Shown here: positions 36,518 to 45,256 of the stretch, piece after piece
Layout: the number at the start of each line of letters is the position of its first letter
Numbering within the stretch: the first letter of the stretch is position 1
From: an uncultured Desulfobacter sp.
GTDB taxonomy: Bacteria; Desulfobacterota; Desulfobacteria; Desulfobacterales; Desulfobacteraceae
Assembly (NCBI RefSeq): GCF_963664415.1
Contig: NZ_OY761445.1
Location: 2,134,501 to 2,198,500 of the forward strand
Direction: 5' to 3'
DNA: 64,000 bases
Notes under the pieces: model-generated
What the model was told of the DNA's origin: nothing
Database searches by the model: none
What the model saw: only the letters and a program-made list of their open reading frames with translations
Program-made: the position numbers and the translations under genes

Positions 36518-36615
36518 AATAACGGCCATGGGCCGACCTGACATATTAACCGCCAGGCATAGCCCACAACAAAATATGAAAAAAGCGTAGTAACTTATCG
36601 GTACTTTTATATAAA
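36518..36615 (+). repeat. Two-hairpin intergenic element, copy 2
   Basis: AACGGCCATGGGCCGACCTG, loop, CCAGGCATAGCCCACAAC, AAAATATGAAA, then the second element GTAACTTATCGGTAC and TTTTATATAAATA. Hairpin 1 pairs GGGC/GCCC and CCTG/CAGG; GGCCATGGGCC at the 5' side is itself palindromic. It points toward the 3' end of a minus-strand gene, so it is not a leader of any visible gene. Confidence 0.75.
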
Positions 36616-36708
36616 TAACATTGGGCTTAAATCCTTTTATTAATTGTATCCGGGTATCTGAGTGTCACTCTGCCAAGACCTGAGTATACATAGCTCGGTC
36701 TGCTGCCG

Positions 36709-38259
36709 TTACATGGACAAGATCGATTGGGTGCGTTCCTTATACGTGGCCAGGCCTGCTTCTTCTGCCGCAATATCGGTCAGGGGGACGATGTCTTCCC
36801 TGTCGATATATTGGAGTGCGAATTTCCGGTTAAGGGCCATAAGTTGTTTTAAACCCACGGAAACCCGATTGAGGAATGAATAAAGACCAATGGCACCGGT
36901 CGGAATTTTCGATACATCGTTACCATATGTCGCTTTCAGGAGACGCAGATCGGCAAATACTTCATCAACGCTCGAACCGAACCGGGCGATCTCTTTGGGC
37001 AGGGTGCCGTTTTTCAATGTCTCCCCGATTTGCCGACCCACCGATGCGGCTGCCATAGCTGCCCGGCCGATGGCGATCATGCCTATGTAGGGTGCACCAA
37101 GGGCCAACCCCTTGTAGACTTGGTCTTCGGTGGTGAAGCCGCCGGCCATGGCAACGGGCGGGAGGTGTTTTCCCTCTTTTTTCAGATTTTTCAAAATATG
37201 GTAAACCGTCATTTCAAGCGTCACGGTCGGTATCCCCCATTCGTTCATCATTTTTACCGGGCTGTGACCGGTTCCGCCGCCTGCGCCGTCAAAGGTGACA
37301 AGATCAATACCGGCCTCGGATGCGACCTGGAGAACGGTTGCGACATCCCTCGGATCAAAGGGGCCCATTTTGAAACAGATCCGCTCGGCACCGAGACGTC
37401 TCAGCCCGGCCACGCGGTTTAAAAGCATCTCAGGCGTCCACATGGGCAGTCTGCCGATTTTTTCGAACACCGGGCCAATGCCTTTGGCATAAGCTTCGGC
37501 AACTACCGGATCAGTTGGATCAGGAACGATTAGATAGCCGAGCGTCTTTAAACGGAGAGCATCCTTCAGATCCGGTACCTGGATCATGCCCTGAATCCCC
37601 TTAGCAGCCTGGCCGAATTTCAGTTCTACCGATGTAACGTTGAGCCGGTCAATGGCGTATTCGAGTACCCCATGGTATTCGTCATCTGCGTTCGCCTGGA
37701 GAACGATATCGCCGGCCCCCAGCTGATACTGCCTGAAAGCGGATACCATCTCGGTAATCAACGGTGAGTCCGTGACACGGCGATTATGGGTAACAAGGCC
37801 GGGATCTTTGGCAATGACATCTTCCCCGATCACTACGGGAATACCGTAAAGTGCGGCACCGGCATAGTATTCCTCCCAGGCCAGCTTGGCCATGGCAGGC
37901 AGGATAAATGGCCCATTGATCGCTACCGCATGGGTCGTGCCAAAGACGGATGAAATGTCGGCATAAGGGAAGCTGGCCTTATCCGGATCAGCAGATGCCC
38001 CTTTGGCGCCGAATACCCGTCCGTTGATGTTGAAATGTGAAAAATCCAGGGGATATTCTTTTTCCGAGGCGAACTGGTTTTTATCAGCGGCGAACGGAAG
38101 AATCGCCTCGGCACCCCTTATGGCTGAAAGTCCGATTTCACAGGGTCCGGTGCAATCGGCGGTACACGCGGCGCACATGCCTGAAATGCCGGCCACATGG
38201 CGGGGCGTTTGCATGCGGGTATGGGTGACAGGGCTGGCAAGTGAAGGGCTGAAATACAT
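36709..38259 (-). CDS. Glutamate-synthase-like FMN-binding protein (GltB family)
   Basis: About 516 residues from the ATG at 38259, which has AAGGAG 9 bases upstream. The N-terminus is Cys-rich ('GMCAACTADCTGPCEIG'). The FMN-binding TIM barrel of glutamate synthase follows ('VTSVELKFGQAAKGIQGMIQ', 'DLVTFDGAGGGTGHSP', 'PPVAMAGGFTTEDQVYKGLA', 'GAPYIGMIAIGRAAMAAA'). The amidotransferase domain of GltB is absent. Stand-alone proteins like this occur in anaerobes and archaea, with unclear substrates. It is divergent from a MocR-type regulator with an operator between them, so it is probably its target. Confidence 0.85.
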   Translation of the reverse strand: MYFSPSLASPVTHTRMQTPRHVAGISGMCAACTADCTGPCEIGLSAIRGAEAILPFAADKNQFASEKEYPLDFSHFNINGRVFGAKGASADPDKASFPYADISSVFGTTHAVAINGPFILPAMAKLAWEEYYAGAALYGIPVVIGEDVIAKDPGLVTHNRRVTDSPLITEMVSAFRQYQLGAGDIVLQANADDEYHGVLEYAIDRLNVTSVELKFGQAAKGIQGMIQVPDLKDALRLKTLGYLIVPDPTDPVVAEAYAKGIGPVFEKIGRLPMWTPEMLLNRVAGLRRLGAERICFKMGPFDPRDVATVLQVASEAGIDLVTFDGAGGGTGHSPVKMMNEWGIPTVTLEMTVYHILKNLKKEGKHLPPVAMAGGFTTEDQVYKGLALGAPYIGMIAIGRAAMAAASVGRQIGETLKNGTLPKEIARFGSSVDEVFADLRLLKATYGNDVSKIPTGAIGLYSFLNRVSVGLKQLMALNRKFALQYIDREDIVPLTDIAAEEAGLATYKERTQSILSM

Positions 38260-38281
38260 AACGACAATCTCCTTATGTGAA

Positions 38282-38314
38282 ATTGTATGCATACAATAAG
38301 AAATGATTGTATGC
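38282..38314. promoter_or_regulatory. Operator-like palindrome between the glutamate-synthase-like gene and its MocR regulator
   Basis: ATTGTATGCATACAAT (38282-38297) is a perfect 16-bp palindrome. The half-site ATTGTATGC recurs as a direct repeat at 38306-38314, a 24-bp phase. MocR regulators commonly bind half-sites arranged this way. The site is 22 bp upstream of the glutamate-synthase-like start and about 65-97 bp before the regulator start. Confidence 0.75.
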
Positions 38315-38378
38315 TTAATTTTTATGATTATATCCATATCATTGACAAATAATTAGAGTCAATGATAGTATTGTCTGC

Positions 38379-39764
38379 ATGACAAATTGGGTTCCTTCAA
38401 TTCAAAAAAACGAACACCCCCTTTATCGGGCCCTGGCAGATGCCATTGAAAAGGATGTACAAACAGGGATTCTGGAGCCGGGGGTGCGTCTTCCCACCCA
38501 CAGAGACCTGGCAGACTTGCTGAATATAAACGTCAGTACCGTGACCCGCGGTTATGCCGAGGCTGAACGCCGGGGACTGATCCACGCAAGGGTGGGGTGC
38601 GGAACATTTGTGGCATCCGACGGAGGTGGGGCTTGTTTGACGGCACCCGAACCCCATACAACCGGCATGGTCGAAATGGGTATTGTAACTCCGCTTTATG
38701 CTCTGGATCCGGATGTTGCGAACGGGTTGCGCCGCCTGTCTTCGCATCGGGACATCGCCCTTCTTCTTCATTATGCGGCCCCGCCAGGATTACCCGGACA
38801 TAGGGCTGCCGGCGCCGCCTGGATGAAACGCTACGGCTTGGATATTGATCCTGCCGGCATAGTGATCACGGCCGGGGGACAGCACGCCCTGACCTGCTGT
38901 CTGACTGCATTGTTTCACCCGGGGCAGCGTATTGCCGTGGATACCTTGACCTATCCGGGTATCAAGTCTCTGGCGGCCATCCTGGGCATCCGTCTGGTCC
39001 CTGTTCGCGGGGACGGCCAAGGGATGTCCCCGGCTGATCTGGATGCTGCCTGCCGCAGGGACGAGATCTCCGGGGTCTATCTCATGCCCGGGATGAACAA
39101 TCCCACTACCGTGTTTATGCCACCGAAACGCCGGGACGAGATCGCAGCCGTGATCAGACGTTACAGGCTTTTTTTAATAGAAGATGATCCCTATGCCCTG
39201 ATGCATCCGCTATCTCCGGGAACGCCGGTATCGGCCCGAGTGCCGGAACATGGGGTTTTTATCGCAAATGTATCCAAGGCTTTTGGAGCAGGATTACGGG
39301 TGGCATTCTTGTCCGCCCCGGGTCCGCTTCGGGCCGACCTGACCGAGGCTGTGTTAAGCACGGCGTGGATGGCTTCTCCCATCACCACGGAACTCGCCTG
39401 CTCCTGGATTATGGACGGCACGGCCGACGCCACTGTTGAAGCCAAGTGTCAGGAGTCGAAACGCCGTTACGCGGCTGCGGCTGAACGGTTGTCCGGATAT
39501 GTCTATCAAGGACATGAAACCGGGTTTTTCATTTGGCTTCATCTGCCGAAACCCTGGAGTGGCGCGGCTTTGGAATTGCGGGCCCGGGAAACCGGTGTGA
39601 ACCTCTTTGGCTCAGAACGATTCAGTGTGGGCCACGAACCTGTTCCGGCAGCAGTACGGCTCTCGCTTTCCGGTCCGGCCACCCTGGAAGATCTGGACAA
39701 GGGGTTGGATACGATTTGCCGGATTATAGAGGGACGGCTGCCGGACATGGGAGTCTGTTTGTAA
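38379..39764 (+). CDS. MocR/GntR-family regulator with aminotransferase domain
   Basis: 461 residues. A GntR winged helix (1-75, 'GVRLPTHRDLADLLNINVST') is fused to a fold type I aminotransferase domain (about 100-455). PLP would be bound by the Lys in 'FIANVSKAFGAGLRVAFL', with 'LIEDDPYALMHPL' upstream. These proteins sense PLP or amino acids and regulate neighbouring genes. It is divergent from the glutamate-synthase-like gene, with the palindromic ATTGTATGC sites between. The region is GC-richer than its surroundings. Confidence 0.92.
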   Translation: MTNWVPSIQKNEHPLYRALADAIEKDVQTGILEPGVRLPTHRDLADLLNINVSTVTRGYAEAERRGLIHARVGCGTFVASDGGGACLTAPEPHTTGMVEMGIVTPLYALDPDVANGLRRLSSHRDIALLLHYAAPPGLPGHRAAGAAWMKRYGLDIDPAGIVITAGGQHALTCCLTALFHPGQRIAVDTLTYPGIKSLAAILGIRLVPVRGDGQGMSPADLDAACRRDEISGVYLMPGMNNPTTVFMPPKRRDEIAAVIRRYRLFLIEDDPYALMHPLSPGTPVSARVPEHGVFIANVSKAFGAGLRVAFLSAPGPLRADLTEAVLSTAWMASPITTELACSWIMDGTADATVEAKCQESKRRYAAAAERLSGYVYQGHETGFFIWLHLPKPWSGAALELRARETGVNLFGSERFSVGHEPVPAAVRLSLSGPATLEDLDKGLDTICRIIEGRLPDMGVCL

Positions 39765-39792
39765 TCCGGATTGCATCGGCTTTAATGTTCCG

Positions 39793-39890
39793 CTAAATTT
39801 CACTTGGTTTTCTTTTTTTTTCAAACGCGATGCCAAGTTTGCGCATGCGGTGCCTGAGTGTACTGGGGTTTACACCCAGGCGGCCGGCAG
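39793..39890 (-). pseudogene. C-terminal Fis-type helix-turn-helix remnant
   Basis: On the minus strand this reads 'KGPAGRLGVNPSTLRHRMRK', then 'LGIAFEKKRKPSEI' and a TAG at 39793-39795. 'NPSTLRHRMRKLGI' is the recognition helix of the Fis-like domain at the end of NtrC-type sigma-54 activators. Nothing upstream belongs to such a protein, so only its tail is left, next to a transposase gene. Confidence 0.65.
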
Positions 39891-39969
39891 GCCCTTTATA
39901 ACATGAGAATTTGTGGATATTAAAAAAGGCTCATGTTGCCTTCCAGGGTCTTATTTGATCAAAATAGTA

Positions 39970-39980
39970 AATCTGGGGAC
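39970..39980. repeat. Left flanking repeat of the RAYT gene
   Basis: AATCTGGGGAC here is the inverse of GTCCCCAGATT found twice after the gene at 40695-40705 and 40715-40725. Such inverted flanks are typical of REP/RAYT units. A related ATCTGGGGAC occurs at about 59501. Confidence 0.6.
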
Positions 39981-40028
39981 CGTACCTATTTATTGACAAA
40001 AGTTAGATGACATGCTCAACTTCATCTC

Positions 40029-40691
40029 ATGGCACGAATGGCAAGAGCAGTGGCGCCGGGTTTTCCCCATCACATTACACAAAGGGGAAATAGAAGGCAG
40101 CAGACATTTTTCAGGAATCAGGACTTTAAAGCCTATCTGGCTTTGATGGCGGAATGGTGTTTGAACTATAAGGTTGATATATGGACCTATTGCCTGATGC
40201 CCAATCACATTCACCTTATTGCAGTTCCTGAAACCAAGGATGGATTAAATCTGGCCGTCGGGGAGGCACACCGGCGATATACGAGAATGATCAATTTCAG
40301 GGAAGGCTGGCGAGGTCATCTATGGCAGGGGAGGTTCGCATCATTTATCATGGAAGAAAGTTACTTGCTGGCATGCACGAGGTATATTGAGTATAATCCT
40401 GTCCGTGCCGGTCTGGTAAAACGTCCTGAGGATTGGAAATGGAGCAGCGCCGGGGCACATATGGATGAGAAGGATGACATTCTTGTCAAAACAAGACCTT
40501 TGCTTGAAATTATTAACACATCCTGGGTAGATTTTTTATCCTCTGACATTAAAGAATCTGAAATCGAATTGTTCAGAAAGCATGAACGTAACGGCAGACC
40601 GCTGGGAAAAACGACTTTTGTAAAGCAATTGGAGACTATTTTAAACAGACGACTCAGACCAAAGAAGCCAGGCCGGAAGAAAAATGCGTAA
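40029..40691 (+). CDS. REP-associated tyrosine transposase (RAYT, Y1 family)
   Basis: 220 residues. The HUH nuclease motif is in 'YCLMPNHIHLIAVPE', the catalytic Tyr in 'CTRYIEYNPVRAGLV', and the usual 'GHLWQGRFASFIM' lies between. The N-terminus 'FPHHITQRGNRRQQTFF' is a family hallmark. Y1 enzymes of this type are thought to mobilise short palindromic REP sequences. It is bracketed by inverted ATCTGGGGAC/GTCCCCAGAT repeats. There is no second IS gene, so it is a domesticated-type single gene. Confidence 0.92.
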   Translation: MARMARAVAPGFPHHITQRGNRRQQTFFRNQDFKAYLALMAEWCLNYKVDIWTYCLMPNHIHLIAVPETKDGLNLAVGEAHRRYTRMINFREGWRGHLWQGRFASFIMEESYLLACTRYIEYNPVRAGLVKRPEDWKWSSAGAHMDEKDDILVKTRPLLEIINTSWVDFLSSDIKESEIELFRKHERNGRPLGKTTFVKQLETILNRRLRPKKPGRKKNA

Positions 40692-40693
40692 GG

Positions 40694-40733
40694 TGTCCCC
40701 AGATTGACAAATGTGTCCCCAGATTGACACTGC
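40694..40733. repeat. Tandem 20-bp repeats after the RAYT gene
   Basis: GTGTCCCCAGATTGACA occurs twice in direct tandem with a 20-bp period, immediately after the RAYT stop. It is complementary to the left flank at 39970-39980. The rest of the gap to 41020 includes a minus-strand frame (from 40946) that I cannot assign. Confidence 0.7.
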
Positions 40734-41020
40734 GCCCACGATTGCGTCCAGAAGTCCGGAGGTGTCAACGGCATGGAGCATGACACGGCGGCACAGGCGG
40801 GAAAATATGATCAACCACATCATATCCGCCGGAATCCGGCCTGTTTGCGTCAGTATGTCATATCCGGCCTGACCCGGGCTTGGCTTTGTTTTCATGTCTC
40901 TCTTGCATGGATCACACGGTTTAAATGTCAGCAATGATCCGCCCATAAAAACAAAACATAGTAAATATGGGTATGTGAGTCAAATCCAAAAAACCGGCAG
41001 TACTTATAAATCATCAATCC

Positions 41021-42469
41021 TTAATACAGCAAAGGATTCTCCAGGATCTGCCGGGGCAGAATATCGCCCTTGGAAAAATGATAGGGGTTGCAGCTGTCCG
41101 GGATACCCCATGCCCGGTCCTGCTCTTCCCGTTTAATTTCCAAGGCCAGCATATGTTCAAAAGGGTTCAGTTTCTCATACCGCAAACCCGGCAGACGCGG
41201 CATGTTGCTGATCAGGTCCAAAAGTGAAGCTTTTTCACAAATTCTGCCGATGGAGTATGGGGCGACGCCGGTATCGGACGCTGCCCGCCCCCGGGGAAAC
41301 GCGCCGTGATGGACTGGGCTGCAATCCCCACTGGGGGTGATGAACATTTTAAACATAGACTGCTTGTGGGGTTCGCATTCACCATCCCGGTGATGCCAGA
41401 ACATGTTGTCCCCTGACAGGGAATCGGCAAAGTAGATGTCGATGCCCTTACCGCTCTGTGCCTTTACGCTGTCTCTCTGGTCTGAAATTGCCTTGAGGGT
41501 TTGTGCTGTGTAGGTTGAAAAATAATTGGGTTTGAAATCAATATAATCCAACCCCAGGTCTTTAGCCATATAGACGAACCGTTCCAGTTCCCTGTGGTTT
41601 TCTTCCAGGACAACGGTATTGATGCCGATTCGGGTACTGATCCCCAGACGATCCCGTTCCTTCACAAGACAACGCAGATTTTCAAGCACTACGGGTAACC
41701 CATACTGTCTTCTGCGGGTTGTATCATTGCCGAACATCATTTCTCCATAAGCCTCTTCATCAACCATACTCAGACTGACTCTCACGTCTCCGGCCTTGAG
41801 GGCCAGGCGTCGAAGCCGGGGGGTATTCAGCAGAATACCGTTGGTGAACAATTTAACATGGATTCCCATGGTGTCGGCCTGGTTCAGAATAACGGCCATG
41901 GTGTCCGGATCGGTCAACGGCTCCAGCCCTCCGGAGATTTTCACCAGAATTGAGGTGTTTTGACGCGTAATTTTATCGATATCCCGAAAAACCGATTCGA
42001 TATTGACGGGAGACATTGAATTAATCTGGCGGCTGCCATAGAGAGAAAGATGCCGTCTGCCGTCCGGCAGGATTGTCACGTTGGGACAGAAACTGCACCG
42101 CCCGGGACAGGCAAGGCCGGTAAAAAAGACCACCACATACGTCCGGCCGGAAAAATAATGCCTGACGATATTCAGATAATCTCCATTGACCGACAACCGG
42201 ATTGTATCGGCTGCGGCACTGGTTCGCTGAATCAGTTTATACCCGAAAATGATTTCCTCTCTGGACATGTCTAAGTCGGCTGCGGCTGCTTTGGCAGACG
42301 AATATGGCGCATGGGCAAAATATGCGGTGAGCGCTGCGGTTTTTTCGGTGATCAGTTCTTGCCGGCCAATGACATTTTCCGACGAAAAATTACCGGACTG
42401 CAATTTACACTGCGCCCTCAAAGTAATGAATTCCCGGGACAACGCATCGGCCAGTTGTTGTTTTTCCAT
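41021..42469 (-). CDS. Radical SAM enzyme of unknown substrate
   Basis: 482 residues. The [4Fe-4S] motif is CPGRCSFC, in 'FTGLACPGRCSFCPN' near residue 120 (spacing CX4CX2C rather than CX3CX2C). An 'ISGGLEPL' glycine-rich SAM motif and a TIM-barrel layout follow. The N-terminal 100 residues are helical and unusual for the family. A C-terminal Cys/His segment ('DGECEPHKQSMFKMFITPSG') may hold another cluster. The protein ends 'ILENPLLY'. I cannot name the reaction. The ABM monooxygenase gene lies 162 bp upstream on the same strand. Confidence 0.8.
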   Translation of the reverse strand: MEKQQLADALSREFITLRAQCKLQSGNFSSENVIGRQELITEKTAALTAYFAHAPYSSAKAAAADLDMSREEIIFGYKLIQRTSAAADTIRLSVNGDYLNIVRHYFSGRTYVVVFFTGLACPGRCSFCPNVTILPDGRRHLSLYGSRQINSMSPVNIESVFRDIDKITRQNTSILVKISGGLEPLTDPDTMAVILNQADTMGIHVKLFTNGILLNTPRLRRLALKAGDVRVSLSMVDEEAYGEMMFGNDTTRRRQYGLPVVLENLRCLVKERDRLGISTRIGINTVVLEENHRELERFVYMAKDLGLDYIDFKPNYFSTYTAQTLKAISDQRDSVKAQSGKGIDIYFADSLSGDNMFWHHRDGECEPHKQSMFKMFITPSGDCSPVHHGAFPRGRAASDTGVAPYSIGRICEKASLLDLISNMPRLPGLRYEKLNPFEHMLALEIKREEQDRAWGIPDSCNPYHFSKGDILPRQILENPLLY

Positions 42470-42631
42470 GGTTTACCCTCCTATAGCTGTAATTGGATGA
42501 ATACAGCCCCAGAAGAAACAGGATATCCAGGACAATGGGGGGCTCATTGCATAAGACAGGCCGGGAAGGATACAAAACAAATCTGGCAGAGCATTAAAAA
42601 AACGGTGAGATGAGGGGCAGGTCCGAAGAGA

Positions 42632-42949
42632 TCAGGGGTACCTGAATTGCGCACCATTATCCGGTGCCAGCGGTCTGAATCCTATACCTACCCTGGGAAC
42701 GGCCATCCAGGAATCCACGGTTTTTCGCCATGTCCTGTAAGAATCAGCATTCCTGTGCAGCTCAATATCGGCCTGGGATCTATAGGCCTCGTAAAAAAGA
42801 AACAAGGTCGGATCGTCAAGGGACTGAAGGAAGTCGAACCGCAGGTTGCCCTCCTCTTTTACCGTATTGGCCTGATGCAATTTGCTGGCTTCGATAAATT
42901 CGTTTACAAACGCCTTTTTTACACGGACAGTGACTGCACTAATTTTCAT
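42632..42949 (-). CDS. ABM-domain monooxygenase (YgiN/LsrG-like)
   Basis: 105 residues from the ATG at 42949, where AGGAGG lies 4 bases before it. The antibiotic-biosynthesis-monooxygenase fold is shown by 'VRVKKAFVNEFIEASKLHQ', 'GNLRFDFLQSLDDPTLFLFY' and 'ELHRNADSYRTWRKTVDSWM'. The order HR-SYR-WR is close to LsrG, which handles phospho-AI-2, and to YgiN, a quinol monooxygenase. The substrate is unknown. It lies upstream of, and may be co-transcribed with, the radical SAM gene. Confidence 0.82.
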   Translation of the reverse strand: MKISAVTVRVKKAFVNEFIEASKLHQANTVKEEGNLRFDFLQSLDDPTLFLFYEAYRSQADIELHRNADSYRTWRKTVDSWMAVPRVGIGFRPLAPDNGAQFRYP

Positions 42950-43115
42950 GGATCCTCCTGGAAATCTCAAAATCAGAAACTCATGGACCGAATTCATGGA
43001 TCTGGGAACTGTAATATTTTATATATGTCGTATTATCTGCTGCCGGTCAAGCGAATTAAAAATTAGGATTGCTTTTTATACCTTTTTTTTTTAAACTTAA
43101 TCCATTGATATCATT

Positions 43116-43215
43116 AATAACGGCCATGGGCCGACCTGGTCTATCGACACCCAGGCTCAACCCACAACAAAACATGAAAGTAACTTGGTAACTTATTGGT
43201 TCTTTCATATAAATG
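43116..43215 (+). repeat. Two-hairpin intergenic element, copy 3
   Basis: AACGGCCATGGGCCGACCTG, loop TCTATCGACA, CCCAGGCTCAACCCACAAC, AAAACATGAAA, then hairpin 2 (GAAAGTAAC...GGTTCTTTC) and ATATAAATG. Hairpin 1 has a CCTGG/CCAGG stem. Its end lies 112 bp before the kinase start at 43328 on the same strand. Confidence 0.75.
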
Positions 43216-43327
43216 ATCTCGCGAAAATTTCAATATCGTTTTATAAAAAACTTCATGATCCCGGGGGTTGATATGGCATTACCCCGGAATTCCCGGTTAA
43301 GAACTCCAACGCCTGGACGAAATTATA

Positions 43328-45256
43328 ATGACCGAACAACATGACATATCCCATCAGGCCCTGATGGACCGGCTTCCCTTTTTTACAGCCTGGTTTACCC
43401 CGGATTACAGGCTCATCAGCGACAAAGAGATTGCCGGCAACAAGCCGGAGCCTTCCTGTTCTCCCCCATTGCACTGTTACGAAATATGGGGACTCAAACA
43501 GCCCTGCACAGGATGTCCCATGCCCGGGGTACTGCATACACAAACGCCTGCAGACCTAACCCTCCCGGCAACCGGCCAACGCGACTGGCCTGTTGAAAAC
43601 GGATTCTGGCAAGTACGCATGCTCCCTGTAAAGGCCTTGAATGACCAAATGACGATTCTGGAAATCGCCTGTAACATCACAGCGCTGAAAGAGGCCAGGG
43701 AAGATCTGGAGATATTCAAGTCCAGGCTCAGGGATACACAGAAACTGGCCCATATCGGACACTGGGAACTGTATCACCGGACCGGGGAATTATTCTGGTC
43801 CGAGGAAATTTACCGGATATTTGAAATTGACCCGTCCTCCTTTGAAGCATCCTATGAAGCCTTTCTCAAGGCAACCCATCCCGAGGACCGGGAAAAAATC
43901 AATCAGGCCTACACCCGGTCCCTGACAACCGGAAAACCCTACAGTATTGAGCACCGCCTGCTCATGAAAGACGGCCGCATCAAGTATGTACAGGAGCGAT
44001 GCAAAACCGAATATGATGCACACAGAAACCCTGTCAAATCCATCGGCACGGTGCAGGACATAACTGAAAACAAACGTATTGAGGCAGAGAACAAAGCATT
44101 GCAGGAAAAAATCCTCCAGGTGCAGAAAATGGAATCCGTGGGCCGTCTGGCCGGCGGGGTTGCCCACGATTTTAATAATATGCTCTTTGTCATTTTAGGC
44201 AACCTGGAATTGGTGATGGAAGGGATCAATAAAAACGATACCAATTACGAGGCATTAAGCGAGATTCAAACTGCAGCCAAACGATCGGCCGACCTGACCC
44301 GTCAGCTTCTGGCCTTTTCTCGCCAGCAGACCATCTCCCCAAGGCTCCTGAGTCTTAATACCGTTATCGATGACATGATAAAAATGTTGGTCCGGCTCAT
44401 CGGGGAAGACATTGAACTCAGATGGATCCCCGGTAAAAATCTGGGACGAGTCATGCTGGACCCCACACAAGTGGATCAGATTCTTGTCAATCTTTGCGTG
44501 AATTCAAGGGACGCCATCACTGGTTCCGGTAAAATCACCATCGAAACCCATATGGTCTGCATAGGGGAATCAGAGTGCCGCCAACGGCCGGGTTTTAAAC
44601 CCGGAGAATTTGTCACCCTGGAAGTCAGTGACAATGGATGCGGCATGGAAAAGGCTGTTCAGGACCGTCTGTTCGAGCCTTTCTTTACCACAAAAAAAAC
44701 AAACGAGGGTACCGGCCTGGGACTGGCCACCACCTACGGTATCGTCAAGCAGAACAACGGGTTCATCAACGTATACAGTGAACCCGGCAACGGCACAACA
44801 TTCAGGATCTACTTCAGGACGTATAAAGGCGATGACAGTAATGATCACCCCCTTAAGGACACGGGCGATGCGGTTAAAGGGGGCTGTGAAACCATCCTTC
44901 TTGTGGACGACGAGGCCATGATCCTGAACTTCTGTGAAAAAACGCTTAAGAAACTGGGGTATCAGGTCCTCAAAGCCGATTCGCCACACAAGGCTTTGTC
45001 CATTGCCAACCGTCACGGCAGCAAAATTGACCTGCTTCTCACCGACGTGATTATGGCTAAGATGAACGGCAAAGGACTTGCCGACATATTACAGCGTGAT
45101 TTCCCATCCCTGAAAATCCTTTACATGTCAGGATATACAGCCAATGTTATTGCCCACCGCGGAATTTTGGACGAAGGGGTGATGTTTCTCCAAAAACCAT
45201 TTTCTAAAGAAGCGCTTGCCCAAAAAATCAGGGACATCCTTTCCGTCTCCAATTGA
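43328..45256 (+). CDS. Soluble hybrid sensor kinase, PAS-PAS-HisKA-HATPase-REC
   Basis: 642 residues with no membrane segment. A degenerate N-terminal PAS carries 'CYEIWGLKQPCTGCPMPG', a Cys pair frequent in deltaproteobacterial sensors that may bind a metal or sense redox. A second PAS lies at about 145-255 ('GHWELYHRTGELFWSEEIYR'). HisKA has His in 'AGGVAHDFNNML', HATPase_c has 'NLCVNSRDAI', 'DNGCGMEKA' and 'GTGLGLATT', and a C-terminal receiver has Asp in 'LLLTDVIMAKMNG'. It is monocistronic and its output partner is unknown. A two-hairpin element precedes it. Confidence 0.9.
   Translation: MTEQHDISHQALMDRLPFFTAWFTPDYRLISDKEIAGNKPEPSCSPPLHCYEIWGLKQPCTGCPMPGVLHTQTPADLTLPATGQRDWPVENGFWQVRMLPVKALNDQMTILEIACNITALKEAREDLEIFKSRLRDTQKLAHIGHWELYHRTGELFWSEEIYRIFEIDPSSFEASYEAFLKATHPEDREKINQAYTRSLTTGKPYSIEHRLLMKDGRIKYVQERCKTEYDAHRNPVKSIGTVQDITENKRIEAENKALQEKILQVQKMESVGRLAGGVAHDFNNMLFVILGNLELVMEGINKNDTNYEALSEIQTAAKRSADLTRQLLAFSRQQTISPRLLSLNTVIDDMIKMLVRLIGEDIELRWIPGKNLGRVMLDPTQVDQILVNLCVNSRDAITGSGKITIETHMVCIGESECRQRPGFKPGEFVTLEVSDNGCGMEKAVQDRLFEPFFTTKKTNEGTGLGLATTYGIVKQNNGFINVYSEPGNGTTFRIYFRTYKGDDSNDHPLKDTGDAVKGGCETILLVDDEAMILNFCEKTLKKLGYQVLKADSPHKALSIANRHGSKIDLLLTDVIMAKMNGKGLADILQRDFPSLKILYMSGYTANVIAHRGILDEGVMFLQKPFSKEALAQKIRDILSVSN

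Noticed and set aside
40641..40946. A 101-codon gene on the minus strand
   Set aside because: It overlaps the end of the RAYT gene and the tandem repeats, shows no recognisable domain and has no good ribosome binding site.
36518..43215. The two-hairpin element as the substrate of the RAYT at 40029
   Set aside because: The RAYT is flanked by a different inverted repeat (ATCTGGGGAC). The two-hairpin copies nearest to it are about 3 kb away and share no motif with those flanks.
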